Part shown: in pieces, positions 8,101-16,508 of the stretch
Numbering within the stretch: position 1 is the first letter of the stretch
Layout of the letters: each line of letters begins with the position of its first letter
Assembly (NCBI GenBank): GCA_944322605.1
Contig: CALUPD010000037.1
Coordinates: 235,677 to 299,676 of the forward strand
Length of the DNA: 64,000 bases
From: an uncultured Bacteroidales bacterium
GTDB taxonomy: Bacteria; Bacteroidota; Bacteroidia; Bacteroidales; UBA932
Reading direction: 5' to 3'
Notes under the pieces: model-generated
Database searches by the model: none
The model's input: the letters and a program-made list of their open reading frames with translations, nothing else
Told to the model about the DNA's origin: nothing
Made by a program: the position numbers and the translations under genes

Positions 8101-8672
8101 TTTTCTACTATATATTTTCTAATTACCTGCGGGAAGTGGCTTTGTTCCAGCTCGTGGATCTTTGCCGCAAGGTCGTCTGGTGTATCGTTTTCGGAGATGC
8201 TGCATTTTGCCTGGAAAAGATGTTTTCCGTCATCGTATTTTTCATTGACAAGATGTATCGTTATTCCGCTTTCCTTTTCATGGGCCGCGATTACCGCTTC
8301 GTGTACATGATGCCCGTACATTCCCTTTCCTCCGTATGAAGGCAGAAGGGCAGGGTGTATGTTTATGATCCTTCCATTATATGCGCGAATCATCGCTTCC
8401 GGTATTTTCAGCAGGAATCCGGCCAGTATGACTATGTCGATGCGGTGCAGTTCGAGGATTTTTTCGACAAGGCCGTCTTCGAGCATTTTCTTCGTGAAGA
8501 CATAGCTCGGAGTCTGTAGATTGTACGCCCTCGTTATGGCGTAGGCGTCCGGCTTGTTGGACAAGACTATGGCAGCCTGCGCTATTTCGCGGTTCTCGGG
8601 CTTTTTGAAAAAAACGATGATGTTTTCCGCATTTGTTCCGGATCCTGATACGAAAATGGCTAATCTTTTCAT
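8094..8672 (-). CDS. purN: Phosphoribosylglycinamide formyltransferase
   Basis: 192 residues, normal for PurN. It transfers the formyl group of 10-formyl-THF to GAR in step 3 of purine synthesis, in the cytoplasm. The N-terminal VSGSGTN (8-14) is the phosphate-binding loop; the catalytic triad is Asn104 and His106 in INIHPALLPSYGGKGMYG and Asp147 in the NEKYDDG loop. It ends right before the tRNA promoter and starts opposite acpP, 150 bases away. No other pur gene is adjacent. Confidence 0.96.
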   Translation of the reverse strand: MKRLAIFVSGSGTNAENIIVFFKKPENREIAQAAIVLSNKPDAYAITRAYNLQTPSYVFTKKMLEDGLVEKILELHRIDIVILAGFLLKIPEAMIRAYNGRIINIHPALLPSYGGKGMYGHHVHEAVIAAHEKESGITIHLVNEKYDDGKHLFQAKCSISENDTPDDLAAKIHELEQSHFPQVIRKYIVENF

Positions 8673-8764
8673 AATAAAAACGTTTCTTCAGCGCAAATGT
8701 AAGAATAAATCGGCAATGGAATGTAATTTGTCCTGCGATATTTTCAAATGTGAAAAAAAATTAC

Positions 8765-8772
8765 TTTCTTTG
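8765..8772 (+). promoter_or_regulatory. Possible -7 box of acpP
   Basis: TTTCTTTG, one mismatch from TAnnTTTG, lies 51 bases before the acpP ATG. No clear -33 box. Confidence 0.4.
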
Positions 8773-8823
8773 CAGTTGTTTCTGTAGAACAGAATTTAAT
8801 TATTAACTAATATTCTATTTACT

Positions 8824-9063
8824 ATGGCAGCAGATGTCACTTCACAAGTTAAAGCCATTATCGTTGACAAATTAGGTGTTGACGAAAGTGAAATCACTCC
8901 TGAAGCAAGCTTCACTAACGATTTGGGAGCTGATTCATTGGATACAGTCGAACTTATCATGGAATTCGAAAAAGCATTCGGCATTACTATTCCGGATGAA
9001 GCTGCTGAAAAGATTTCGACCGTAGGCGACGCTATTTCTTACATAGAAAAGCAGAAGGCTTAA
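8824..9063 (+). CDS. acpP: Acyl carrier protein
   Basis: 79 residues, acidic and helical. Ser38 in [10 protein letters not shown] carries the 4'-phosphopantetheine on which fatty acids are built. Length and sequence are typical of the housekeeping ACP. It is followed 81 bases later by fabF, the classic pair, with a strong hairpin (9090-9121) in the gap that may let ACP be made in excess over the synthase. Upstream is the divergent purN. Confidence 0.97.
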   Translation: MAADVTSQVKAIIVDKLGVDESEITPEASFTNDLGADSLDTVELIMEFEKAFGITIPDEAAEKISTVGDAISYIEKQKA

Positions 9064-9089
9064 CTTTTTATTGAAATTGAAACAGTTAT

Positions 9090-9121
9090 GACCGGTTATA
9101 TTTTTAATAATGTAGCCGGTC
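9090..9121 (+). promoter_or_regulatory. Strong hairpin between acpP and fabF
   Basis: A 12-pair stem (9090-9101 with 9110-9121, including two G-U pairs) closes a short A/T loop. It ends 23 bases before the fabF ATG. No T-run follows directly, so partial termination or mRNA processing/stability control is more likely than a full terminator. Confidence 0.65.
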
Positions 9122-9144
9122 TTGTTGATTAAAAACACATGATT

Positions 9145-10401
9145 ATGGAATTGAAAAGAGTCGTAATAACCGGTATCGGCACAATCAATCCGCTCGGCCA
9201 TAAAGTCGAAGAGTATTTTGAAAGCCTCGACAACGGCGTCAGCGGAGCATGCATGATTGATCGTTTCGATGCCTCGCTTTTTAAAACAAGGTTCGCCTGT
9301 GAAGTAAAGGATTATTCCGCTTCCAAGTTCGGCATAGACCGCAAGGAAGAAAGGAAAATGGACCTGTTTTCGCAGTATGCCATGATAGCAGGCACTGAAG
9401 CAGTGCAGGATAGCGGAATTGATTCTGAAGGTATAGACAAAGACAGGGTAGGCGTGGTGATAGGATCCGGAATAGGCGGGATTAGCACTCTTACTGCCGA
9501 GGTCCTTGCTTATGGAGCTGGTGACGGAACTCCTCGTTTCAGTCCTTTTCTGGTGCCTAAGATGATACCTGACATCGCAGCGGGCCTGATATCCATGAAA
9601 TACGGATTCAGGGGGCCTAATTATGCTACCGTGTCTGCCTGTGCTTCTTCATCTCATGCAATGAGCGACGCTTTCAATTTGATCAGGTTGGGGAAAGCAG
9701 ACATCATAGTTACCGGAGGCGCGGAAGCCGGCGTTTCGCAGGCCAGCGTAGGCGGTTTTAATTCGGCTCAGGCCCTTTCTACGAATAATGAGAATTACAA
9801 GACCGCTTCAAGGCCGTTCGACAAGACCAGGGACGGTTTCGTTTTGGGAGAAGGAGCCGGAATATTGATTTTCGAAGAGTACGAGCATGCCTTGAAAAGA
9901 GGCGCGAAGATATATGCGGAAGTTGCAGGCGCAGCTATGACGGCGGACGCTTACCATATCACCGCTCCGCATCCGGAAGGGGCAGGCGCGATCAATGTCA
10001 TGAGGCTTGCTCTTGAAGATGCAGGGTTGAAGCCTGAAGACGTGGACTATATAAACGTGCATGGAACTTCCACTCCTCTCGGGGACATAGCGGAATTGAC
10101 TGCTGTCAAGAAAGTTTTCGGAGATCATGCTTATAAGTTGAATATCAGTTCGACCAAGTCAATGACCGGGCATCTTCTCGGTGCAGCCGGTGCTGTAGAG
10201 GCCCTTGCGTGCGTCCATGCGATAAATTCAGGAAATATTCCTCCTACTATAAACTTCTCGGAGGAAGATCCTGAAATAGATTACAAGCTTAATCTGACGC
10301 TCAATAAGATGCAGCACAGGGACGTGAATGTGGCCATGAATAACACTTTCGGGTTCGGAGGCCATAACAGCTGCGTGATATTCAAGAAATATTCGAAATA
10401 A
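9145..10401 (+). CDS. fabF: 3-oxoacyl-ACP synthase II
   Basis: 418 residues from the ATG at 9145 (MELKRVVITG is the usual family start; an in-frame ATG at 9139 is also possible). It condenses malonyl-ACP with acyl-ACP in chain elongation. The thiolase-fold catalytic triad is Cys166 in TVSACASSSH, His306 in NVHGTSTPLGD and His343 in SMTGHLLGAAGA, with Lys338 before it. The C-terminus has the FGFGGHN loop. Paired with acpP upstream and followed by a good terminator at 10421-10458. Confidence 0.97.
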   Translation: MELKRVVITGIGTINPLGHKVEEYFESLDNGVSGACMIDRFDASLFKTRFACEVKDYSASKFGIDRKEERKMDLFSQYAMIAGTEAVQDSGIDSEGIDKDRVGVVIGSGIGGISTLTAEVLAYGAGDGTPRFSPFLVPKMIPDIAAGLISMKYGFRGPNYATVSACASSSHAMSDAFNLIRLGKADIIVTGGAEAGVSQASVGGFNSAQALSTNNENYKTASRPFDKTRDGFVLGEGAGILIFEEYEHALKRGAKIYAEVAGAAMTADAYHITAPHPEGAGAINVMRLALEDAGLKPEDVDYINVHGTSTPLGDIAELTAVKKVFGDHAYKLNISSTKSMTGHLLGAAGAVEALACVHAINSGNIPPTINFSEEDPEIDYKLNLTLNKMQHRDVNVAMNNTFGFGGHNSCVIFKKYSK

Positions 10402-10420
10402 CGTCCTGCTTCTGGACGGC

Positions 10421-10458
10421 AAAGGGATGGCTCGAAAACGAAGTCCATCCCTTTTTTG
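10421..10458 (+). terminator. Terminator of acpP-fabF
   Basis: Nine-base stem AAGGGATGG/CCATCCCTT (10422-10430 with 10445-10453) running into six Ts, 20 bases after the fabF stop. Confidence 0.85.
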
Positions 10459-10511
10459 TTGTTCTGCGGGGCCGGCCTCACTCCAGAGGAGTGCTTGCGG
10501 GAGTATGTGAA

Positions 10512-10623
10512 GGAGCATAAATGCGGCCTTAAAGCCGCTGCAAATATATAACATATTATAAACCAATCAATTACATGGTAATTGATAAATACTGACTTGT
10601 CCAACTTTTTTGGTACACCTCAA
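10512..10623. repeat. 112-base direct repeat, copy 1
   Basis: Aligns without gaps to 10686-10797 at about 80 percent identity by hand (about 21 differences). Runs from GGAGCAT through TGCGGCCTTAA, an A/T-rich middle with inverted repeat ATCAATTAC/GTAATTGAT, to TGACTTGTCCAAC and CCTCAA. The end motif (minus strand AGTTGGACAAGTCA) reminds me of IS3-family element ends, unproven. Confidence 0.8.
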
Positions 10624-10685
10624 CTGGAAAGAACGGCATTGGCGGATGACACGTCCAGGCCGCACGAACGGATGGGATGAACGAC

Positions 10686-10797
10686 GGAGCATGGATGCGG
10701 CCTTAATATCGCTTTAATTATATAATATGCTACAATTCAATCAATTACTTGATAATTGACAAATGCTGACTTGTCCAACCTTTTAGGTACGCCTCAA
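10686..10797. repeat. 112-base direct repeat, copy 2
   Basis: Second copy, 62 bases after the first. The outer parts (TGCGGCCTTAA, TGACTTGTCCAAC, GGTAC, CCTCAA) are best conserved and the middle has drifted, but a shorter CAATTA/TAATTG inverted repeat remains. Confidence 0.8.
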
Positions 10798-11271
10798 AAA
10801 ATATCTTCTCGTCGAAATTTGTGTCCACGCACTCGTTCGCAAATGTGCTTATATTCATATAGTTGCTGAATAGAGGCGTGGAGAGATGCCCTCCAAAAGT
10901 ACGACCAATCCACGCCATATTTTATTATAGCACTGACAATCATATGATTAAGAACAGGGGCGGTGGAGTGATAATTTTAAATGGCAGATAAGCAAGGCAA
11001 ACACCGTAATTCGCAAGCCATGTCCGGGGATTGCCGGCGCGCATGGCTTTGAATGCATATTAAACTATGTGCCGGAATACGGCATTTGACGAATTCAAGC
11101 CTGCATGTCCAGGATTTCGGCTTGATTCAGGCCCGCCGACCCTGCCCGTTACGCCTCGGAAAATCCGGATGGAAGCAGTTTCGGTGACTTCTTGCGGTTC
11201 ATTTCCGCTTCGCGTGCTTGGATCGATATGCCGTGCTTTCGGGCCGCATCTTTTTTATTGAATAAGAATCG

Positions 11272-11319
11272 CAATAAAAGCGGAAGCGGGTTGCATCGTC
11301 GTGGTGCAACCCGCTTCCG
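11272..11319 (-). terminator. Terminator of the DUF4270 gene
   Basis: A perfect 15-base stem (11281-11295 with 11305-11319) around a 9-base loop is followed on the minus strand by CTTTTATT. It lies 19 bases after the stop at 11338. Confidence 0.8.
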
Positions 11320-11337
11320 GTATGCTGATGTTCCGTA

Positions 11338-12693
11338 TTATTGCAATACTATGTAGGTGATTTCGATTCTTGGAGGATTTTCCGATTCGTTCCCGTTGAG
11401 TATGAAGAACGAATAGATGGAATTGTCGGTATATCCGACCTCCTGGTCATAAGAATTTTCGGTAAGTATGCTCGGCATGATCCATAAATTGTCGGATTCG
11501 TCGAGATCTTCATGTGCCGTGTTTTTTATGTGGGACACTTCATCGGTCAAATCGCATTCGTAGCGGTATTTTTCGCGAATTATCGAGCCGTTTCTTATAT
11601 CCTGCCTCGTCATTTCGGGAAAAGTGTAGTACTGCTTGAATCCCGTGTTGTCGTATTTGTATGTGTAGTTAGGATATATCCGTTCCGGAAAAAGGTTTAT
11701 CAGGTCGTAATCCTGGATTTCGTCATAAGGGAATATGAACCGCGCGCGAGAGATTATTATGTTTTCGATGCCTGTGCCCTCATCTTCGGCGATTTGTTCC
11801 ATTATGCCCTTAATGTCAGCATAGCTTATGTACGGCTTTATTCCTCCAAGCCCTTCGGCCGTCATGGTTGTTCCGGTCTTTTCCGTTTCCAGGGCAGATG
11901 ATTCGGATGCTCCGGCGTTTACTGCTGTCGATCCGACGGTGAACACTATCATTGTATCGATTCTTTCCCCGCTTTCGGCGTGTTCGAATGAATATCTGAA
12001 ATATGCGCTGGCCTGTTTGTTGAAGTTGTTTATACGCCCTCCCGGAGCGGCTCCCGCGTATTCGTCGCAGCTAAGGTAGAATCCCTTGAATCTTTTGACG
12101 AACACCGTGCTGCTGTCGAGTTCGGCCTCCGTCGCGCTGAACAGTTCTTCGGCGTAGTCGAGCGGAAGATTCACGTTTATGGTATCGTCCCCGAAATATA
12201 CTATCGAGCAAAGAGGGTCGTTGTCGTAGTCTTCAGGCTTGAGGGAATCGAAATACGCCAAGGTCGAATCTATTTCCCTGTTTAATACATGCAAGTGCAG
12301 GTTCTGCGGCGCAGTTTCATAGAATTCGTCAGTGCAGAAATTCCCTTCGTCGTGCTTTTCGAACCTGATGTAAAGCTTTTCCGCAATAGGATTCTTGCCG
12401 AATCTCAGTCCGGTAAGGGTCGGATAAAAATTCAGCACCGATCCTACGTTGGTCGTGCCGAGATTTTCGTTCCTTATGGATCCCACGGCTATCGAGCGCA
12501 GGTTCGCAGCCTGGAGGCTGTCCGGATTCCTGAGCTGGACCGGGATTTCCTTGGAAATATGTTTTACGGTATAATTCTGGTCTTCCGGAATGTAGCCGTT
12601 GCCCATGCTGTAGTTCATCTCGACACATGCAGTCATGGCAGGAATAAGGGCCAATGCCGCCAATGCAGATTTAAATCCCGAGAATTTTGTCAT
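11338..12693 (-). CDS. DUF4270-type lipoprotein
   Basis: 451 residues from the ATG at 12693. This start is chosen over the upstream one at 12732 because MTKFSG leads straight into a lipoprotein signal with lipobox M-T-A-C and Cys23. The body fits the Bacteroidota-specific DUF4270 family: a PVQLRNPDSLQ-like start, ...GSVLNFYPTL..., beta-rich, many Tyr and Asp, about 450 residues. Function unknown; presumably outer-membrane. The start overlaps the end of the upstream glycogen-synthase-like gene by 23 bases, so they form an operon. In Bacteroidales these two families are usually neighbours, often with panC, which is not seen here. Confidence 0.85.
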   Translation of the reverse strand: MTKFSGFKSALAALALIPAMTACVEMNYSMGNGYIPEDQNYTVKHISKEIPVQLRNPDSLQAANLRSIAVGSIRNENLGTTNVGSVLNFYPTLTGLRFGKNPIAEKLYIRFEKHDEGNFCTDEFYETAPQNLHLHVLNREIDSTLAYFDSLKPEDYDNDPLCSIVYFGDDTINVNLPLDYAEELFSATEAELDSSTVFVKRFKGFYLSCDEYAGAAPGGRINNFNKQASAYFRYSFEHAESGERIDTMIVFTVGSTAVNAGASESSALETEKTGTTMTAEGLGGIKPYISYADIKGIMEQIAEDEGTGIENIIISRARFIFPYDEIQDYDLINLFPERIYPNYTYKYDNTGFKQYYTFPEMTRQDIRNGSIIREKYRYECDLTDEVSHIKNTAHEDLDESDNLWIMPSILTENSYDQEVGYTDNSIYSFFILNGNESENPPRIEITYIVLQ

Positions 12694-13492
12694 AAAATTC
12701 GTTGTACCTGTCAATATACTCATCATTTTCATTGCCTGAATGCTCTATGCACGGCAATCCTGATTCGCTTACTGCGGATTTCAGGGCCGCGTCAAGATTG
12801 CTGTCAGCAATAATTGCGCCGTCCGAATATTTCAATGCGGCTTTTGCGAGGTCGGTTCCCGTGCATTCGCCGAATATTTCCAGTTCTTTCTTTCCGATTC
12901 CGGGCATGTCTATTTTCCCCGGCATTGATTTGTCGAAGCTTATTCCTGCGCTGTCGTTATAAAGGGATACGACGGATTTTACATTCTCGAATATCGGATC
13001 GTCCTTGTATGATTTTTTCAGCATGATCGGAATCAGGTGGGTGATCCACCCCTGGCAATGGACGAGATCCGGTTTCCATCTCAGCTTTTTGACTGTTTCG
13101 AGCACTCCCCGGGCAAAGAATACGGCTCTTTCATCATTGTCCCCGAAGAAATTGCCCTCTCCGTCCGCATATATGAATTTCCTGTGGAAATAATCATCGT
13201 TGTCAATGAAGTAGACCTGCATCCTCGCTGACGGTATGGAAGACACCTTTATCACCAAAGGCCTGTCTATGTCATTGATTACAATGTTCATCCCGGATAA
13301 TCGTATTACTTCATGAAGCTGGTTTCTGCGTTCGTTGATGCATCCGTATCTCGGCATGAAGGATCTGATTTCCTTTCCCCTTTCTTGAATCCCCTGCGGT
13401 AGATGCCTGCCGGTTTTCGACAGTTCGGTTTCCGGCAGATAAGGAGTTATCTCCGAATTCACGAATAATATTCTTACAGGTTCCTTTTTCAT
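12671..13492 (-). CDS. Short glycogen/starch-synthase-like protein (GT5 N-domain only)
   Basis: 273 residues, about half a normal glycogen synthase: only the N-terminal GT-B half is present (FVNSEITPYL near 10, DLVHCQGWITHLIPIMLK near 147, ending after a DGAIIADSNL stretch). The ADP-glucose motif K-x-G-G is K-T-G-R here (26-29), and the second half with the E-x7-E catalytic glutamates is missing, so true synthase activity is doubtful. This short form is known in Bacteroidales beside DUF4270 and may be a binding or regulatory protein. It lies divergent to ftsX and overlaps the DUF4270 gene by 23 bases. Confidence 0.8.
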   Translation of the reverse strand: MKKEPVRILFVNSEITPYLPETELSKTGRHLPQGIQERGKEIRSFMPRYGCINERRNQLHEVIRLSGMNIVINDIDRPLVIKVSSIPSARMQVYFIDNDDYFHRKFIYADGEGNFFGDNDERAVFFARGVLETVKKLRWKPDLVHCQGWITHLIPIMLKKSYKDDPIFENVKSVVSLYNDSAGISFDKSMPGKIDMPGIGKKELEIFGECTGTDLAKAALKYSDGAIIADSNLDAALKSAVSESGLPCIEHSGNENDEYIDRYNEFYDKILGI

Positions 13493-13562
13493 AAAAAACC
13501 GATTTGTTAAACTTGCGCGGCGCTCTGTCGTGCCGAAAATTAATCTCTACAAAGGTAGTAAA

Positions 13563-13597
13563 TTTTTTCTGTACTAAAAGGAATTTGTATATCTTTG
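13563..13597 (+). promoter_or_regulatory. Promoter of the ftsX operon
   Basis: TATCTTTG -7 box at 13590-13597, 22 bases before the ftsX ATG, with a T-rich -33 region ending in CTG about 18 bases upstream. Confidence 0.65.
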
Positions 13598-13618
13598 AAC
13601 TTCTAATATTGGAGTATT

Positions 13619-14494
13619 ATGGGCAAGGAAAATAGCATATTGGCAAGGAGGCTCATTCAGTCTTACATGTCTTCGATAATAAGCATAAGCTTGGTTCTGC
13701 TTCTTGTCGGCCTTGTCGTTTTCTTCGGGGTTAACGCGAAATCCGTCTCCGATTATTTCAAGGAGAACATAAGGGTTACGGCAGTTCTTTCGGACGGGGC
13801 CGACGAGGCGGCCGCCAACAAGCTGATGATGTCCATATTCAAAAAGGACTATGTCTCCGACATAGAGTATATTTCTAAGGAGCAAGGCACGTTGGAGATG
13901 GAGAGGATGCTCGGCAAGGATTTCCTTGACGTGTTCGAGACGAATCCTGTCCCTATTTCGCTTGAGATTTTCCTGAAGGCCGATTATTTCAGGCCGGACA
14001 GCCTGGCTGCCGTAAAAGCCGACATAGAATCCGACCCTCTTGTGGACGAGCTGGTTTACCAGGAATCCCTCGTGAGCATGATAAACTCTAACATGGAAAG
14101 GATAGGCGCGGTTTTCGCCGTGCTTATAATAATGTTGATGTTCATATCATTTGTTTTGATAAACAATACGGTAAGGCTGAACATATATTCGAAGCGGTTC
14201 GTGATACACGCCATGCGGCTTGTCGGGGCCACGAAGTCTTTCATTCGCGCACCGTTCCTGTACAAATCGGTGTTTCAAGGGCTTTTGGCAGGCCTTCTCG
14301 CTTCGGTATACCTGGTTCTGCTGATGTATTTCCTGAGAAACGAATTTACTCAATTGTTTAATATATTCGATATGGAAAGGGCGGTTGTCGTCCTTGCGGC
14401 GGTTGTCGCCTTTGGCGTGGCCCTCTGTCTTTCTTCGACGTTTTTCGTCGTGAACAGGATGGTGGACATGAGCAAAGATAAATTGTATTTATAA
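13619..14494 (+). CDS. ftsX: Cell-division ABC-transporter permease FtsX
   Basis: 291 residues. Topology fits FtsX: a membrane segment at 20-38, a periplasmic domain of about 110 residues, then three more at about 160-182, 217-239 and 258-280. FtsX with the ATPase FtsE activates peptidoglycan hydrolases at the septum; ftsE is not in this window, which is usual for the phylum. A GGAG site precedes the ATG. It heads an apparent operon with DUF3098, uppP and an LpxH-like gene. The divergent neighbour is the glycogen-synthase-like gene. Confidence 0.92.
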   Translation: MGKENSILARRLIQSYMSSIISISLVLLLVGLVVFFGVNAKSVSDYFKENIRVTAVLSDGADEAAANKLMMSIFKKDYVSDIEYISKEQGTLEMERMLGKDFLDVFETNPVPISLEIFLKADYFRPDSLAAVKADIESDPLVDELVYQESLVSMINSNMERIGAVFAVLIIMLMFISFVLINNTVRLNIYSKRFVIHAMRLVGATKSFIRAPFLYKSVFQGLLAGLLASVYLVLLMYFLRNEFTQLFNIFDMERAVVVLAAVVAFGVALCLSSTFFVVNRMVDMSKDKLYL

Positions 14495-14502
14495 TTTGGA
14501 TT

Positions 14503-14727
14503 ATGGAAAAATTTGCGGTTCCCAAGAGGAATATGATTCTTGTATGTGCCGGACTTGCGGTGATTGTTCTCGGCTATGCCATGATGGCCGGCGGCGGAAG
14601 CAGCGATCCTTCGGTTTTCAATCCCGAGATTTTCAGCGCGAGAAGAATCACGGTCGCTCCGTTGCTGATAATAATCGGATTTGCAATGGAAGTTGCGGCT
14701 ATAATGTCTAAACCTAAAAAGAAATAA
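14503..14727 (+). CDS. DUF3098 small membrane protein
   Basis: 74 residues with two membrane segments (about 11-28 and 51-68) and a basic end, PKKK. It matches the DUF3098 family, which in Bacteroidota nearly always sits between ftsX and uppP, as here (8 bases after ftsX, 2 before uppP). Function unknown; the context suggests cell division or undecaprenyl-phosphate recycling. Confidence 0.85.
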   Translation: MEKFAVPKRNMILVCAGLAVIVLGYAMMAGGGSSDPSVFNPEIFSARRITVAPLLIIIGFAMEVAAIMSKPKKK

Positions 14728-14729
14728 TT

Positions 14730-15557
14730 ATGGATTATGTCGAATCTGTGGTCTTGGGCCTTGTTCAGGGCCTTACGGAATTCTTGCCTGTCAGCAGCAG
14801 CGGGCATCTTGTGATCGGGAAAGCTTTGTTCGGAATTGAAACCAGCGACCTGTCCTTCGAGATAGTAGTGCATGCCGCTACTGTTCTTAGCACCATAGTG
14901 GCTTTCAGAAAGGATTTGTACGCTCTTGTCACGAGTTTCTTCAGGTACATAGGGAAGCTCTTCGGACGCGAGGGTCTGAAAACGGAGATGGACCAGGATA
15001 CTTCGTATGTGATGAAGATTTTCGTGTCGATGATTCCGGTTTTCATAGTCGGGGTGTTTTTCAAGGACTTCGTGGAGAAAATCTTCGGTTCCGGGCTTTT
15101 GATAGTGGGAATAATGCTTTTGCTTACGGCTTTTCTGCTGTTCTTGAGCGAACGGGTGAAAGGAGGCAGGAAGGATATAGGCTATAAGGAGGCGTTCGTC
15201 ATAGGCATTGCCCAGGCGTTTGCCGTAATGCCGGGCCTTTCGAGATCCGGATCTACGATTGCTACAGGCCTGCTTCTCGGAGTGGACAAGTCCAAAGTGG
15301 CCAAGTTCTCGTTTCTTATGGTGATGATTCCTATTTTGGGAGAGTCGTTTCTCGAACTGGTAAGCGGCGGCTTTGCGGCTTCGGAGTCGGGTATTGATCC
15401 TCTTGTCCTTCTTTTGGGAGGAGCGGCGGCGTTCCTGTCCGGATTGTTCGCGTGCAAGATGATGATAAAAATCGTCAGCAAGGCCAAGCTGTGGATATTT
15501 TCGATATATTGCCTTGCAGCAGGGACCCTTACTATCATTTTGTCCGTGATGAACTGA
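14730..15557 (+). CDS. uppP: Undecaprenyl-diphosphatase
   Basis: 275 residues, about eight membrane segments. BacA-type motifs: Q-G-L-T-E-F-L-P-V-S-S-S-G-H-L at 13-27 with the Q-x3-E pair, and PGLSRSGSTIATG near 167 with the key Arg. It dephosphorylates C55-PP so the lipid carrier can be reused for peptidoglycan and O-antigen synthesis. Directly after DUF3098. In the Bacteroides order I recall, truB and queA follow; here an LpxH-like gene follows instead. Confidence 0.95.
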   Translation: MDYVESVVLGLVQGLTEFLPVSSSGHLVIGKALFGIETSDLSFEIVVHAATVLSTIVAFRKDLYALVTSFFRYIGKLFGREGLKTEMDQDTSYVMKIFVSMIPVFIVGVFFKDFVEKIFGSGLLIVGIMLLLTAFLLFLSERVKGGRKDIGYKEAFVIGIAQAFAVMPGLSRSGSTIATGLLLGVDKSKVAKFSFLMVMIPILGESFLELVSGGFAASESGIDPLVLLLGGAAAFLSGLFACKMMIKIVSKAKLWIFSIYCLAAGTLTIILSVMN

Positions 15558-15564
15558 CGCTCTC

Positions 15565-16350
15565 ATGGATTCGTGCAAGGAGCTTGTCTATTTCGTTTCC
15601 GATGTCCATCTCGGTTTGGATTACGCGGATCCGTCCGGCAGGGAGAGGCGTTTCGCTTCTTTTTTGAACTCTTTGCCCGGCGAAACCCGTGCGGTATATC
15701 TGCTTGGAGATATTTTCGATTTCTGGTACGAATACAAATATGTCGTTCCGGCCGGCTTTGTGAGGACGTTCGGAGCTTTGGCCTCTTTGGTGGACAGAGG
15801 AGTGAAGGTGTATTTCTTCAGGGGGAACCATGACATATGGATTTCTGATTATTTCGAGCGGGAAATAGGAATCGTGGTATTGAACCAGCCGGCGTTCGTG
15901 GACATAGGCGGAAAAAAATTCTGCATGGGGCATGGAGACGGGCTTGGAAAGACCGATTTGGGATTCCGCCTGTTGCGCAAATTGTTTTATTCAAAAAATG
16001 CGCGGGTGCTGTTCAGCGCGCTGCATCCGAGGTGGGCTTTCGCTTTCGCCCATGCCTGGTCCAGGCATAACAGGTTGCGAAAAGTAAGCAATGATTATGT
16101 ATTCATCCCTGAAAAGGAGCCGATATACGGCTTTGTCGAAGGAGTCTTGTCGGAAAAGGATGTAGATTATTTCGTTTTCGGGCATTATCATAGATATTGC
16201 GAATTCTCTCTCGGCAAGGCGAAAGTCATGATGCTCGGAGAATGGGTTCATAATACAGGAGCGGCCGTTTTCGACGGGAAAGATCTCCGTCCTGTGAGTT
16301 ATATGGAACGCGGGATAGTCTCACAAGATAAATTCGGCGCGACTCCATAG
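15565..16350 (+). CDS. lpxH: UDP-2,3-diacylglucosamine diphosphatase (LpxH-like)
   Basis: 261 residues. Calcineurin-type metallophosphatase with the full metal-ligand set: Asp13 and His15 in SDVHLG, GDIFDFWYEY near 49, GNHDIW near 90, GHGDG near 117 and FGHYHR near 205. This set fits LpxH, which hydrolyses UDP-2,3-diacylglucosamine to lipid X in lipid A synthesis at the inner membrane face. It starts 7 bases after uppP, so probably co-transcribed. Some Bacteroidota relatives are annotated only as metallophosphoesterase, so the exact substrate is inferred. Confidence 0.85.
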   Translation: MDSCKELVYFVSDVHLGLDYADPSGRERRFASFLNSLPGETRAVYLLGDIFDFWYEYKYVVPAGFVRTFGALASLVDRGVKVYFFRGNHDIWISDYFEREIGIVVLNQPAFVDIGGKKFCMGHGDGLGKTDLGFRLLRKLFYSKNARVLFSALHPRWAFAFAHAWSRHNRLRKVSNDYVFIPEKEPIYGFVEGVLSEKDVDYFVFGHYHRYCEFSLGKAKVMMLGEWVHNTGAAVFDGKDLRPVSYMERGIVSQDKFGATP

Positions 16351-16508
16351 GAGTGTTGGAATTGAAAATGCAAGGCGTTGGGGCGGCAGGAGTTTGCTTC
16401 CATAGGCGGCTTGGCTCGAATCCGGGTAGTAACGCGGCAATTTGCAATTATGACATACGCCTCCATGCCGGTGCGTGCGGAATGCTTGCCCCAATCGCGT
16501 TTTATGTT

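Larger units (their letters stand above)
10402..11337. other. Gene-poor 936-base gap between fabF and the DUF4270 gene
   Basis: It holds the fabF terminator, two 112-base direct repeats (10512-10623 and 10686-10797), a 12-base palindrome AATCATATGATT near 10940, and the terminator of the converging DUF4270 gene. A 57-codon ORF on the minus strand (10745-10918) overlaps repeat 2 but has no visible ribosome site or recognised relatives. Otherwise I see no gene. It looks like decayed accessory DNA. Confidence 0.7.

Noticed and set aside
14574..15578. 334-codon open frame on the minus strand
   Set aside because: Antisense to uppP and DUF3098, both recognised families; the product is His/Arg/Lys-rich noise.
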